Shown piece after piece: positions 44,191 to 54,428 of a DNA stretch of 64,000 nt (position 1 is its first letter; every line of letters begins with the position of its first letter). The DNA comes from Enoplolaimus lenunculus (lineage: Eukaryota > Nematoda > Enoplea > Enoplida > Thoracostomopsidae). The DNA lies in the NCBI GenBank assembly GCA_030248215.1, contig JASANG010000534.1:1-64000 (forward strand), read 5' to 3'. The position numbers and the translations under genes were made by a program. The notes under the pieces were generated by a model, which saw only the letters and a program-made list of their open reading frames with translations, was not told the origin of the DNA and made no database searches.

Positions 44191-46121
44191 CCACCGTAGC
44201 GCAACGCTATTAAATGCTTCTATGTCTAAAAAAACTTATTAGACCGTACTGTCATAAGCAACACTCGCGTGCCACAACCTTTGTTTCAAGCTAGAAATCA
44301 GGTCTTACGCTTGCGCCCCCAAGCATTGTATTATTATTATTATTATTATTATTTTATTATTATTATTATCATTATCTTTATTATTATTATTATTTGGTAC
44401 TAAAATTGCATTTGGCTTTTCGCTCGTGAGCTGTGTTTACAATTGGCTGACCGTTTCAGGTAGAATACGAATCCGGTGGATGCCAGCCTGCGAGCAAGTC
44501 CCCGGCGTGCAAAGATGGCGTTGATGTTCACGGAGGGCCAGGATACAACGACGGTCTGATTAACCATTTGGTCCGAAAATTCTGCTACATCGAAGGATTA
44601 GCAGGATTTCATCCGGCTGAGAAATGTTCGCGAGGATTTGTTGATTGCATTGATCCTGCATTTCATAATTGCGATGCAGATTTAGTGTATGATCCGTAAG
44701 TTTGTAAAAAAACTGGCAAATAGGGGTGTTAGCAAAACCAGGGATTGAGGGGGTAAAACTTCTTCCGAATTTCTGGAGAGGGAACAGAGCTTAGGGTATC
44801 CTTTTTAATCCCAAAAGTACAGAAATTCTTTACCATAACGCCCTGCATTGTCAAATGCGAATAGCATCTATCACTAATTAGCGTTAGGTTTTCAAACTGA
44901 CGGACTTCTGCAATTGTGGATCTACAAATTTGTACTGAAGTAGGACTAAAGCAAATGCGAAAATTGCGCTGAATTTCTAAACTCATCATGTGCTGGTTTG
45001 AAAGGTACAAGATCTGTCAGCAATTGATGATATTTGCTACACATATTTGAGAATACGGGACCAGGTTGTACCTTCTCAGACTAAAATCTTGGATGCGCTC
45101 CTGCAGCAAACTGATCGAAAATTATAAATATTTTAAAAGACAGGAGTTCTAAAAATTAATTGACTAAAACAAACTGAAAATACGGTCATTGTCGAGATAA
45201 GTTTTATGTAAAAGTTTCGTAGAAAAACTATTCTGTAAAAGTTTCGAAGGCAAACTTTTCAATTACTATCTGTAACCCCTTCTCACATAGAGAATACTGT
45301 GACAAACACAGCGTTAAATTGTGTACGCGAAGTAAAATACGCAATGTGCGTTGGAACGCCCCACATACGTATTTTGGACAGTGTTACAGCTGTTGTGTTG
45401 TAACAGGAGACAAAGCATATATGAAAATTAGAATACATTCTTAAAAAGTTTTGTACTGAGTATTTTAGGGCTGCAAATTTGCAACCACGTTATTAGCAGT
45501 TATTACACGTATCCACAGTACAATATCTCAGTAAGATCTGAGAGCAACCTTCGATCTCTAGTGTGAAATTTCTATAGCTGAGTGGTATTGGTAAGCGCAC
45601 CCCGTCCGAGTCCGACAGTCCACGCTTTGAGTCGATAAATCTCAGACGCAATTTTGAACCATTTTAGCTATTTGTTTCGCTGTATCCCTGCAAAATACTC
45701 AATCGACTGTGAGCGTGTCCTGTATCATCCTTGCAATTCAGCAACCGCCAAAGGGGACGACCGGTTCCACGCTGGCCCCCCTTGTCAGCCAGATTACGAA
45801 CTTTGCGTCAACGGGCAATACCTTGAGCTGACGTGCCCCCCAAACCATGCGTTTGATATCCCCAAACGGCGTTGTGTTCCCATTGCCAGTAAGAGCGAGT
45901 GTAACAAACGAGCAACGTTTCAAGCACCCCGGTGTGTCAACAGACCGGACGGATACGTCGCACCCCATTTCAAATGCGCTTTCTACTATGAATGTCTTCA
46001 TGGTAAGGCAATTGCGAGGCCGTGCCCCCCGTCGACAGGTTTTGATCCGGCTGCACATTACGGTCTTGGTGGATGTGTACATTTGGACGAGTTGGTGGGG
46101 GTTGATTGCTATCGACATTAA
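38425..46121 (+). CDS. secreted chitin-binding protein with seven peritrophin-A (CBM14) modules, 5 exons
   Basis: Exons: 38425-38684, 40344-40738, 43035-43228, 44460-44695, 45668-46121; 512 residues, all GT-AG and in frame. A signal peptide (residues 1 to about 17) precedes seven six-cysteine CBM14/ChtBD2 modules: C31-C80, C86-C140, C177-C230, C248-C300, C325-C376, C384-C440, C451-C509. The start was chosen because ATG 38425 gives a hydrophobic leader and follows an acceptor-like site. Exons do not coincide with modules: introns cut inside modules 2, 3, 4 and 5. The family binds chitin through three disulphides per module and is found in gut peritrophic lining, cuticle and nematode eggshell; CPG-type eggshell proteins are the nearest nematode idea, but tissue cannot be told from sequence. 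The close fit of phases and cysteine spacing across all junctions makes the model strong. Confidence 0.9.
38707..38911. mobile_element. M3 palindromic MITE in intron 1 of the chitin-binding gene
   Basis: CAATGTAAAAAAATTGGGAG to CCCCATTTTTTACAGTG, starting 22 bp after the donor. Confidence 0.85.
38924..39152. mobile_element. M2 MITE next to the M3 copy
   Basis: TA, CACTGTAAAAATTCCAATGA to CTGAAATTTAGAGTG, TA. Confidence 0.85.
39228..39712 (-). mobile_element. M1 MITE split by repeat G
   Basis: Left part 39,228-39,318 (GTGAAGAACAGGAGCGGAAC, CCTAAGCC tract) and right part 39,632-39,712 (AAAGCTTAAGCTTATTCTAT to GATCTTTACATGGGCC) flank a 313-bp copy of repeat G. Confidence 0.75.
39319..39631. 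repeat. repeat G inserted in an M1 copy
   Basis: AATTAACATCATTTGACTCA, GGTCATGAGAAGCTGAAAT and GGGCAAACGCGGGCTGGGGG are shared, inverted, with 17,590-18,130. Confidence 0.65.
39875..39975 (+). mobile_element. M1b-like right-half copy
   Basis: AAAAGCTTAAACTTTAGAGA, TTAGGCT words, TCAAATTAACATCGGCC end. Confidence 0.6.
40955..41202. mobile_element. repeat I, inverted copy, with short inverted ends
   Basis: ACACACAAAAAAGTATTTCT on the left and AGAAATATTGTTTTGAGTGT on the right pair as terminal inverted repeats. The body is the reverse of 33,536-33,745. Confidence 0.7.
41430..41935. repeat. hAT-like repeat with internal 140-bp direct duplication
   Basis: The block from AATTAACCATCATTTTTGC to TTCACCTCCGGTTGC occurs twice (about 41,660-41,790 and 41,800-41,930). 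Confidence 0.65.
42256..42410 (+). mobile_element. M1b copy, right end lost
   Basis: GGCCCATGTTACTTTAAAGG, GTTTCTGGTGGGTCTATAAA, TTAGGC tract, no right end. Confidence 0.75.
42535..42720 (-). mobile_element. M1 MITE in intron 2 of the chitin-binding gene
   Basis: GGGCCAATGTAGAGAACAGC to CTGATCGTTACATGGGC; hexamers much worn. Confidence 0.8.
42820..42950. repeat. dispersed repeat L copy
   Basis: GCGCCCCTGGAAAATTATTA, TTGCTTGGAAGTCATTGAG and AGCAAGGCGAGCTGGCTAC. Confidence 0.55.
43265..43500. repeat. GCGGGTAAA repeat, part 1
   Basis: ACCTGCGGGTACCCGCGGGT and further CGGGTAAA words; a second part at 43,975-44,100 shares GGTATAGCCGC. Confidence 0.5.
43523..43697. mobile_element. small TA-flanked MITE with CTGTARTGAC ends
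   Basis: TA, CTGTAATGACCCG on the left and GTCACTACAG, TA on the right. The left 100 bp match, inverted, the 10,358-10,488 element. Confidence 0.65.
44100..44190. repeat. AT microsatellite
   Basis: ACATATATAT units passing into pure AT dinucleotides. Confidence 0.95.
44325..44395. repeat. ATT trinucleotide microsatellite
   Basis: About 20 TTA/ATT units with a few interruptions, 65 bp before exon 4 of the chitin-binding gene. Confidence 0.95.
44845..45058. mobile_element. MITE-like element J copy
   Basis: AATGCGAATAGCATCTATCA and TGATATTTGCTACACATATT with TTGAGAATACGGG pair as worn inverted ends. Confidence 0.6.
45582..45652 (+). repeat. tRNA-like (A-box) sequence just upstream of exon 5
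   Basis: CTATAGCTGAGTGGTATTGG is very close to the A-box part of the M4 core; CTTTGAGTCGA is a poor B box. An M4-like end AACCCCTTCTCACAT lies at about 45,277. It may be a worn M4 copy. Confidence 0.4.
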
Positions 46122-46124
46122 AAA

Positions 46125-46450
46125 TGGGCCAGTTTAGGGCTGAACAGTAGCCTAAGTATATTCCTATAAGTGTAATCGTAAGCGTAGGCCTAAATGTAGG
46201 CATAAAGCCTAACACAAACAAATATACTCTATCCAGGGCCGGCGTTAGGATAGTCGCCCTCCCAAACCGGTCCGAGGGGGCCAACAATAAAACGTTTTCA
46301 CAGCTATACCCATATGGGGTCCCCAAGAATCGCCCCCACCCAGGAAGCTTGTATGCGCTTTTGCCGGCTCTGACTATGTCTAAGCAAAAACAGCCTAAAA
46401 TCTAAACCCGTTCTATTGCAGCTGATTAGAAAAACGCTACGCCCCTAGAA
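46125..46450 (-). mobile_element. worn M1 copy containing a GCCGGC insertion, just after the chitin-binding gene stop
   Basis: GGGCCAGTTTAGGGCTGAAC, CCTAAG-type words, then TCTATTGCAGCTGATTAGAA and CGCTACGCCCC. The middle (46,230-46,372) is a foreign GC-rich piece. Confidence 0.55.
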
Positions 46451-46872
46451 ATCGCAGTCGTAGAATACTGGATTCGACCTTGAGAGGGTCAACAATCGTA
46501 AATACGTTTGTTCCGGCAATGAATCCATTTAAAATTACGGTTTAGGCTCAGTCTATTACGCTTAGGTAAACGATTAGACCAAACTTTAGACTTAGGCAAA
46601 ATAAAAATTTTTTGGGCACCAAAATGAGGTGAATAACACTAGAATTTGGACAGTCAATTGTAATACTTCACTCAGATATATGTCGTATAAAAGGAAAATA
46701 TTTATGTATTACTAATTTAGGCTCATGTACATTTTCCTTGCGCCGGCTTAATCTTTTGTAGGCTTAGGATTCGGAAATTACCCTTGTGATTAGAATTCAT
46801 TCCGGAAAGTCTAACATTTTAAATTAATAATCAAAACCACCGGAAGCTTATAAGGGCTGCGCCGGAAGTACT

Positions 46873-47016
46873 GGCCAATGTAAAGAACAGGGGCGGAACA
46901 GTAAAAGCATATTCCTAAGTCTAAGCCTAAGCCTAAGCCTAAGCTTAGCAAAAATAAGTGTAAAGCCTAAAGCTTACACTATTCTAAACGCTCTTCGAGT
47001 GATCTTTACATGGGCC
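46873..47016 (-). mobile_element. M1 TTAGGC MITE, short complete copy
   Basis: GGCCAATGTAAAGAACAGGG to TGATCTTTACATGGGCC with CCTAAGCCTAAGCCTAAGCC inside; flanks GAAGTACT and GAAGTACG. Confidence 0.93.
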
Positions 47017-47031
47017 GAAGTACGACACCGC

Positions 47032-47282
47032 ACTGTAAATTCAAATGAGTTGATTAATCAATTCAACTAGCGAGTTGGTTATTTCTGAATTAATATCAGT
47101 AAACATTAACTCACTCTGAGTTGATTTGATTTTCAAGCTGAGCTGAATTGACTCTGGGCGGGTTGGTTAATTAACTCAGAACGAATTTAATCAACTCAAA
47201 ATTCTGAGTTCTGATAGTCCTATCTCAGACTGAGGGATTCAACTCATTCTGAGTTAAAATCAACTCACTGAAATTTACAGTG
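47032..47282. mobile_element. M2 MITE adjacent to M1
   Basis: CACTGTAAATTCAAATGAGT to CACTGAAATTTACAGTG, 15 bp after the M1 copy. Confidence 0.88.
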
Positions 47283-47538
47283 CGAGTACATTTTGCATAT
47301 AAGTTTGCTAATAGCAACGCATAGCGGCGTGCAGCGGCGTTCGGCACAGCAAAAAAGTATAATCTAATCCTAAGGATTCGATCACCGTGCAATGGGATTG
47401 TGGGGGTTGTTATAATGTTAGGTTCATCTGTGTCAATGGGATCCAGTAAGCAAAATTCAAAATATGCCGCTCAGCTGAAACATTCCCATTAATAAAGACT
47501 ATAGATAAATTTATATTAACCTGTTAATTAAAATTACT

Positions 47539-47941
47539 GGCCCATATAAAGATCAGGAGCGTAACTGTTTTTCTGTGGGACTGGAATTAAGTAACTCTTA
47601 AGCTTTAGAACTTCTTTGCTTAGGCTTCGGCTTAGGTATAAACTCAGGCTTACGATCAGGCTTAGGCTTAGGCTTAGGTATGAACTCAGGCTTACGATCA
47701 GGCTTAGGCTTAGGCTTAGGTATAAACTCAGGCTTACGATTAGGCTTAGGCTTAGGCTTAGGTATAAACTCAGGCTTACGATTAGGCTTAGGCTTAGACT
47801 TATAGGCTTAGGCTTAGGTATGAACTCAGGCTAACGATCAGGCTTAGGCTTAGGCTTAGGCTAGGTATAAGCTCATGCTTACGCTTAGGCTTTAAGAATA
47901 TGCTTTTATACTATTGTTCCGCCTCTGTTCTTTATATTGCA
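47539..47941 (+). mobile_element. M1 TTAGGC MITE with 42-bp array
   Basis: GGCCCATATAAAGATCAGGA to GTTCTTTATATTGCAC. Five to six units built of (GGCTTA)n plus GGTATAAACTCAGGCTTACG at 47,616-47,860; the units differ by whole hexamers. Confidence 0.9.
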
Positions 47942-48266
47942 CAAAATTGTTTAAAAATCTCAACGGGGTTACAACTGAACCCGTTGCATATAGCGCAAGT
48001 TTGCCTTCATTGCTGCCGTTACACGTTACCCTCTCACAGAAATAGTTTACAATAACATCGGTAGCGAAAACGCCTGTGTTAATGACCTTGTATTGATATT
48101 TTTTCCTAATGTGGCCTCCTGCCAGGATACAGGCCAAGTGCTAAGCAGTGTTTTTTTAAATATTAGAAAAGTTTCAAATTGTGGCGAAATCATTAAAGTT
48201 TACATCAAATATACAGACATATCGTTAATCAAACTTTAAAATACAATGAAATTTTGTAAAATTTGA

Positions 48267-48612
48267 CCAATGTATAGAACAGGGCCGTTTACAGTAGTAG
48301 AAGCGTATTCCTATGTCTAAGCGTAATGCAGGGTTCACGTTATAACTGGCGCAGCCTGGAACACGTTTTGTCTCTACGACTATAGCTGGTAACATTTTGT
48401 CTGACTGTTTATCCGATATCAGATTCAAAAAATTTGAATTGTCTGCTATGTATAGAACAAGGCCGTTACAGTAGTAAAAGCGTATTACTAAGTCTAAACG
48501 TAAGCACGAACTTGTACTTAACCTAAAGCCTAAGCAAAAAATGAGCTCAATTTTAAGCTTAGTCCAATGCAGTGACGCAAAAAGCGTTCCGCCCCTGGTG
48601 TATACATGGGCT
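48267..48612 (-). mobile_element. one truncated and one near-complete M1 copy
   Basis: 48,267-48,330 has only a left end (ACCAATGTATAGAACAGGGC). 48,442-48,612 runs from ATGTATAGAACAAGGCCG to GTTCCGCCCCTGGTGTATAC. Confidence 0.75.
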
Positions 48613-48642
48613 GACAATTTCTACGGTAGACATAAAGATGTT

Positions 48643-48770
48643 GGCCCGTGTATAGAACAGGTGCGGAACGGTAGTATTCGCATATCCCTACGCCTAAGCA
48701 TGATCCTATACCGAAACTAAAGCTTACTCTGTTACAGTCCCGCGTTCTGGCCCTGTTATCTACATAGGGC
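48643..48770 (-). mobile_element. M1 short copy
   Basis: GGCCCGTGTATAGAACAGGT to CCCTGTTATCTACATAGGGC, few hexamers left. Confidence 0.78.
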
Positions 48771-48779
48771 AAGTCGAAG

Positions 48780-48900
48780 AATTTGGGCTCATCCCCTTTA
48801 GAGAGTTTTCAACCTTTCTTGTAAGTCATCGAAAACCCTTGTATACCCCTCCTGAAAAATGTTTAACAGTCCTATCAAGGTGAGATGGCTACGGGCCTTC
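48780..48900. repeat. dispersed repeat L copy
   Basis: TTTCTTGTAAGTCATCGAAA and AAGGTGAGATGGCTACGGGC. Confidence 0.5.
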
Positions 48901-49054
48901 GCTTATACATTTAATCCTTCCCAATTTAAATACAATTTAGTTTGACGGGGGGAAACTATTACATACCCTCATAATATATAGCAGGGCGGAATGAAGTTTC
49001 GTTGTTAGATAGAATCATTATCTTATTAAATAATCGTTATCGACCTTCCAGTAG

Positions 49055-49330
49055 ATTTCCAGAGTTAATATTTTATTCATTTTAGGGGCCACGGCGTAGT
49101 TTCCCCCCTCCGGAAAATTTACACCGGTGTAATTGTTCCGGTGAGGGGGGGGGTGAATTACGCCGCTACACTGGTACTCATCAATATATTTCCAGTCAAT
49201 ATTTTATTCATTTTGCGGCGCCACGGCGTAATTTACCCCTCCCCCCGGAAACCTTTATCCGGAACAATTACACCGGTGTAACTTTTGCGGGGGGGGGGGT
49301 GAATTACTCCGCTACACTGGTACTCATCAA
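49055..49330. repeat. tandem duplication with GC-rich palindromes
   Basis: Two about 130-bp units, each from AATATTTTATTCATTTT to ACACTGGTACTCATCAA. Each holds GCCACGGCGTA facing TTACGCCGCTAC across C and G runs and ACACCGGTGTAA. Confidence 0.85.
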
Positions 49331-49588
49331 TTCAAATTTCAGAGTACCCCCCAGCAAAGCATATAGCGATCATGTCTAACAGACAAACAGTATTTTATTT
49401 CAATTTTTTTGTACAACAAAAGCATTAAAATAAAAACTAAAATAATAAACACACACAAAAAAAGTCGAAACAACTTAAAAACAACTCAATAAATGCATAT
49501 AAACAACATAATTGACAAAATTGACGCGATCCAATCGCGTTAAAGTCTCCCGGAAGAACACCAAACACTGCTTGTTTTTGATCCTTAA

Positions 49589-49885
49589 AAGTTTGAGCAA
49601 ATGAATAAAACAGGGCCGTAACAGTAGTATAAAACATATTTTTAAGTCTACACTGCAAAAATGGTGAGTCAAATTCGACTCACTCGAGTCGCTCTGTGAG
49701 TCGAATTCCACTGTGGCGGAGTCGAATTTTAACTCAGTTTGTGTAGTCAGGAAGAGCCTCTTTCAGAGCGAGTCAATTTGACTCCCCATTTTTTGCAGTG
49801 TACGCAAAAAATTAGTCAGAAAACTTAAGTTTACACTCTTGCAGTCCCGCCGAAAAACATTCCGTCCCCGATTTTAGCATAGGCC
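49589..49885 (-). mobile_element. M1 MITE with M3 nested inside
   Basis: Left part ATGAATAAAACAGGGCCGTA with ACAGTAGTATAAAACATATT, right part CTTGCAGTCCCGCCGAAAAA to TAGCATAGGCC; an intact M3 sits between them at a TA. Confidence 0.82.
49654..49799. mobile_element. M3 palindromic MITE nested in M1
   Basis: TA, CACTGCAAAAATGGTGAGTC to CCCCATTTTTTGCAGTG, TA. Confidence 0.88.
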
Positions 49886-50137
49886 AAAATATGTATGGTG
49901 TTTGCTAAACTTTCAAGGTATTGCACCGTACCGCAACGCACATGTTTTGCCTCAAGGCACAGCATAGCAATTTGTAGACAAAAATTCCCTTTGGCTTGGA
50001 CCGCCGCCCGTTACTGTAAGTCACTATACAGTACCGTATATACATAATTAGCTTACAATACCGGATGGTGACGGCCGACGTCGGATGTCGCCACACGACA
50101 AGTATGGCGCCGCCCTTCCTTTGTTTATCACGTCAAC

Positions 50138-50373
50138 TACACTGTAAATTCCTGTGAGTTAACTAATCAACTCACAATTAGCGAGTTAGTTATTTCTGAA
50201 TTAATATTTGCAAACATTGACTCAATCTGAGTTGAATGGATTTTGGCCAAGTTGATTAACTAACTCAGAATAAGTTAAATTTAATTCGAATTCTGAGTTC
50301 TGATAGTTCTATCTCAGATTGAGCGACGCAACTCATTCTGAGTTAAGTTCGACTCACTGAAATTTACAGTGCA
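50138..50373. mobile_element. M2 MITE
   Basis: TA, CACTGTAAATTCCTGTGAGT to CACTGAAATTTACAGTG. Confidence 0.87.
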
Positions 50374-50423
50374 TGTGCAGTAGAACATTAACAAGCGTAC
50401 ACAAACTTCTATATTTTTAACAG

Positions 50424-50645
50424 AATGGTAATAATTCAACGTTTATAAAACACAAATTAGTTCATTTTAAAACATATTTAAAATTCAAATTTTAAGACAT
50501 TTTGTGTTAAAATTTCCAGACTTTCTTTCTAAAAAATGGTAATAATTCAACGTGTATAAAACACAAATTATTTATTTTAAAACCGATTTAAAATTCAAAT
50601 TTTAAGACATTTTGTGTTAAAAATTTTAGACTTTCTTTCTAAATT
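50424..50645. repeat. tandem duplication, two units of about 109 bp
   Basis: Each unit runs from AATGGTAATAATTCAACG through AAATTTTAAGACATTTTGTG-type sequence to GACTTTCTTTCTAAA. Confidence 0.9.
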
Positions 50646-50718
50646 TCTTCGAGTGACACAGATAAAACAGAAAACCATTTTTGATATCGACAGTTACCGT
50701 ATAAACGCAAAATGATCT

Positions 50719-51040
50719 GGCCAATGTAGAGGACAGCGTCGTTACAATAAGCCAATTCCTGAGCCTAACCAGAAAAATCAGTCCAAAGCTTAAGCTTACT
50801 CTATTACAGTTCCATAGTAAAACGTTCCGCCCTTGATCTATACATGGGCCAATAAATCCATGGACTTGATGGTCAATGTATAGAACAATGGCGGAATTGC
50901 AGTATAACCTTAATGCCATGCCAAGCCTAAGCGTAAAGAATGAGCTTATACCTAGGCCAATGCAAAAATAGTCTAAAGCTTAAGCTTACACTACCGCAGT
51001 CCTTCAAAAACGTTCCGCACCTGATCTTTACATCGGCCAA
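50719..51040 (-). mobile_element. two M1 copies in head-to-tail order, 20 bp apart
   Basis: 50,719-50,850 (GGCCAATGTAGAGGACAGC to GATCTATACATGGGCC) and 50,871-51,040 (GTCAATGTATAGAACAATGG to GATCTTTACATCGGCC). Confidence 0.85.
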
Positions 51041-51127
51041 CTTGATTGTAACAAATTGCCAAAATTAAATACAAAAAATGTACTCAAATACACTCTGGTA
51101 CGAACACAATTTAGTTGTCTCTTGACA

Positions 51128-51380
51128 ACACAGTAAAATCCAATGAGTTGATTAATCAATTCAGCTAGTACGTTGGTTATTTCTGAATTAATGCCAGTAA
51201 ACATTAACTCACTCTGAGTTTAGTTCATTTTCACTCTGAGTTGCGCTGTCTCTGGATGAGTTGGTTAATTAACTCAGAATGAATTGAATTAATTAAAAAA
51301 AACAGAGTTTTGATAGTCCTAACTCAGACTAGTGATTCAACTCATTCTGCGTTAAAATCAACTCGTTGAAATTTACAGTG
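51128..51380. mobile_element. M2 MITE
   Basis: ACAGTAAAATCCAATGAGTT to GTTGAAATTTACAGTG. Confidence 0.83.
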
Positions 51381-51644
51381 AAAGCTTAGACTCTAATTCA
51401 AGCTTAGAATTTAAGCTTAAGCTCCAGTTGTTAATTGCATCAAGTCAAAGGAAACTAAAAGTGATACACATACATTGTATTTTAGTCAGAATCGGAATTC
51501 CGTTGGAACCCTGTATTGTACTCTGATTCTAAATATTTGAATCTGTGCCCTCATATTTCCAAAACTGTATGCTTTCACCTATTTGACCAGTTGGTGACTA
51601 AATCCTGTCACAGATTGGAACAAATTATTAAGCATGGCGCTATT

Positions 51645-51780
51645 TTGGCCCCATGTTACTATTGGCGCCGTCCCACTTTTGGGCGGGACCACACACAGAG
51701 TAGGCTGAGGCTTATTTTAGCTTAGATTTACGCTTAAGAATACGCTTAATCTACAGTTACGCTCGAAATGTAGCATTTGC
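51645..51780 (+). mobile_element. M1b copy
   Basis: GGCCCCATGTTACTATTGGC to CGCTCGAAATGTAGCATTTG. Confidence 0.65.
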
Positions 51781-52230
51781 CTCGTGTATTTTAACCGTTA
51801 TATCCTGCAAATGAGTACTGAAGATAACCAAGTTTAGTTCGTGTACACTTACTTCAAAACAAAAGTTTCAGATTTCTCCATACCTTATAGGCGTCTTAGG
51901 ATTAGGCTTAGGCTTAAAGTTTGCCCAAGAAAATACAAAAGCTTCCTTACATTCAATGATTTTGAAATTTTTCTAAAACACTGTATCTAAGCTTAGTTCA
52001 TCAATTTTTTGTACTATTTTCGGATGGGAGTCGTGTACAGTTTAACATACAGATCACAGACAATTTGCACTAGATATACAAACAAGCGTACCTTGATAGA
52101 TTTCCGCAGCTATTTTGTTACAGACGAGGTTAGTGATAGAATATTTTTTGATATATAGAATCAAGAAAGTTATTCTAAATAGCACGTTTTTGCTGCTATC
52201 CAGAAATCCCAGGTTGTATTCCATATATAA

Positions 52231-52267
<37 letters not shown>

Positions 52268-52489
52268 ATTAGCCTAAGCTTAAATTGAGGAAAACTATAA
52301 AAGTACCACAAAAACAACATTAATACGTGAATAAAGTGACCAATATCCACATGCAAATTTAGCTAAAACACTCAGGTTTAAAGCCGAATAATTTACGCTT
52401 ATGTAACCAATTTAAGAATTTTGGCGGACGTAGCCAGGATTTTTACTTGGGGATTACCAGTAATTAAGGTATCTTTCTTACGCAACGGG

Positions 52490-52768
52490 TCTCTGTCCGA
52501 ACACTCGTAGGTGCAACTTGCACGAATTAATTGCAGCTGCAAGTATTTTCAAAGGAACATTCCGATTGACCACTCAAGCTGCAGGTGCAAGAAATTCAAG
52601 AGGCTTGCAACTGCGTTCACAGGTGCGAATTAAATAAAAACAGCATGAATTCCGGTGAATAATTTGCAGCTGCAAACATTCAAAGCTGCTTTGTGTCCAA
52701 ACTTGCACATGCAAGTTGCATGTACAATTTTTTGCTGCAAAAACTTGCACGTGTGAATTTGGCTTTAT
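52490..52768. mobile_element. M5 MITE copy
   Basis: GCAACTTGCACGAATTAATT to CAAAAACTTGCACGTGTGAA. Confidence 0.7.
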
Positions 52769-53009
52769 ATTTTTTTCCGATAAAATTACTTGATAAAATA
52801 CATAGCTAAAACAGCGTTATAAATTATCGTAAACTTTGAAAATTTGAGACAAATTTCACGAATTATATTAATACTAAAATAATTGAACAACAATAAAATA
52901 CATTAATATTTAGCTGCTGTGAGTATAAGCAACAGTCAATACATTAAATATACAAACATACAGTCACAAAAACAACATAAAAAACATACAAAAGTATTTT
53001 CGGGACATA

Positions 53010-53216
53010 ATAGTTGCCCAATGCCTAAGCCTAAATTTAAGCTTTAATTTATTCCTAAGCCTAAGTCTAAGTCTAACAATGATTTTATGCCTTAACCTAA
53101 TGTTAGATTTTTACTAAACTTTATTCTACAATAACCCTCAGTGTAAGAAACAAGCCTAAAACTAAGCCTAAGACTTAGGCAAAATAATAGTCTAAAGCTG
53201 AAGCTTGCTCTATTGA
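53010..53216 (-). repeat. worn M1-type fragment
   Basis: GCCCAATGCCTAAGCCTAAA, later CCTAAGACTTAGGCAAAAT and AAAGCTGAAGCTTGCTCTAT. Confidence 0.6.
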
Positions 53217-53300
53217 ACTAATTTTTAGGAGGGGCATACAAAGGGTTTCGATAACTTGCAAGCAATGTTGAAATTTTTCTATTGGAGCCAAAATTTTTCT
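53215..53300. repeat. dispersed repeat L fragment
   Basis: GGGTTTCGATAACTTGCAAG and CAATGTTGAAATTTTTCTAT. Confidence 0.5.
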
Positions 53301-54019
53301 ACGACGGTCAGACACCCTGCCCGTCGTATGACTTCGCGCCTGGTTCGCCCAGAACAAACAGCAGTCAACGAAAAATATATTTGTAATCCTTTGACTAAGC
53401 CGACGCCAAAACACAACTTATCCACGGCCACGGCGGGGGGGGGGGGGTGGTAATTACAAATTTGCCGAAGTAATACATGGTTCATAAACAAATTAATAGA
53501 AACATACATAGAATCAAAAATTAATGTCTTGGATGACAACCATATTTGTATAACTGAGTGTACCTTTTTATATATGACAATATGCATTCAATGCAGGCTT
53601 CCTCAAACCAGGGCACAATAGCAAATGCTGCGAGGGAGGGGAACACGGGAGAGATATGTTCAAGGGTGGGGGCATAAAGTTAGACACGACCCAAGAAACG
53701 TTGCTTGGTTGGTTTCGGAAGGGACGGTCGCTTATGAATATTTGCTGTAAAATACAGAAACGGGATACGAAGCATTTTAAAATATAATTGTTTTAATGTT
53801 GTGTAAAATTTTAATTGCCAATGTTCCAATGTTTAACAATAATTGTTGTCAGAAATCAAAGCTTATGCTAGTTATAGGGGCCTGCTCGATAGTTACCCAG
53901 CCTCTGAGTGCCTCAGTCTGCCTCCTGGCTTTCAACGGACAGGTCCCTAAACTAACATGTGTCGGCCAACCAAGCATTGTTATTATTGCTATCATTATTA
54001 GTAGTAGTAGTAATATTAA

Positions 54020-54282
54020 CCCTTTATCACATGAATATTTTCTATTTCTCCTGAAACATACTTTTATTATCGGATTCGAACTCCAGTGACTGGAGTCGGA
54101 GGCGTATACCATCACTACTCAGCTATAGGAGCTTGACGCTTGAGCCCGAGGGAACTCTCACGTCTTGTGGTGATTTAGTACTATGTATACGTGTTGCAAT
54201 TGTTAAACACGGTGCGATATATATTATTTAAAGTATATACATTGCGCTCAGTTGCCTATAGGCAACTCAATGTGAGAAGGGG
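54020..54282. mobile_element. M4 piggyBac-like MITE with tRNA-like core
   Basis: TTAA on both sides, CCCTTTATCACATG left and TGTGAGAAGGGG right; the tRNA-like core GGATTCGAACTCCAGTGACT is retained. Confidence 0.9.
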
Positions 54283-54284
54283 TT

Positions 54285-54395
54285 AATATTATTGCTATTA
54301 TATTATTATTATTATACTTATTAATATTAGTAATTATAATAATATTAATATTTTTGCTATTATTTTTATATTTATTATTATTATTATCTGTCAAA
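54285..54395. repeat. ATT-rich microsatellite
   Basis: Irregular ATT/TTA trinucleotides to the right of the M4 copy; shorter AGT/TAG runs to its left. Confidence 0.85.
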
Positions 54396-54422
54396 ATGGC
54401 AAAGTCAAAAGTTATGCCCCAC

Positions 54423-54428
54423 TTTATT
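54423..54428 (-). terminator. poly(A) signal AATAAA for netrin
   Basis: CACCAATAAAGTG on the minus strand, about 80 bp after the netrin stop codon. Confidence 0.55.

Noticed and set aside
45738-46326. Minus-strand and alternative-frame reading of the last chitin-binding exon
   Set aside because: Shadow frames of a well-supported exon with a clear CBM14 cysteine pattern.
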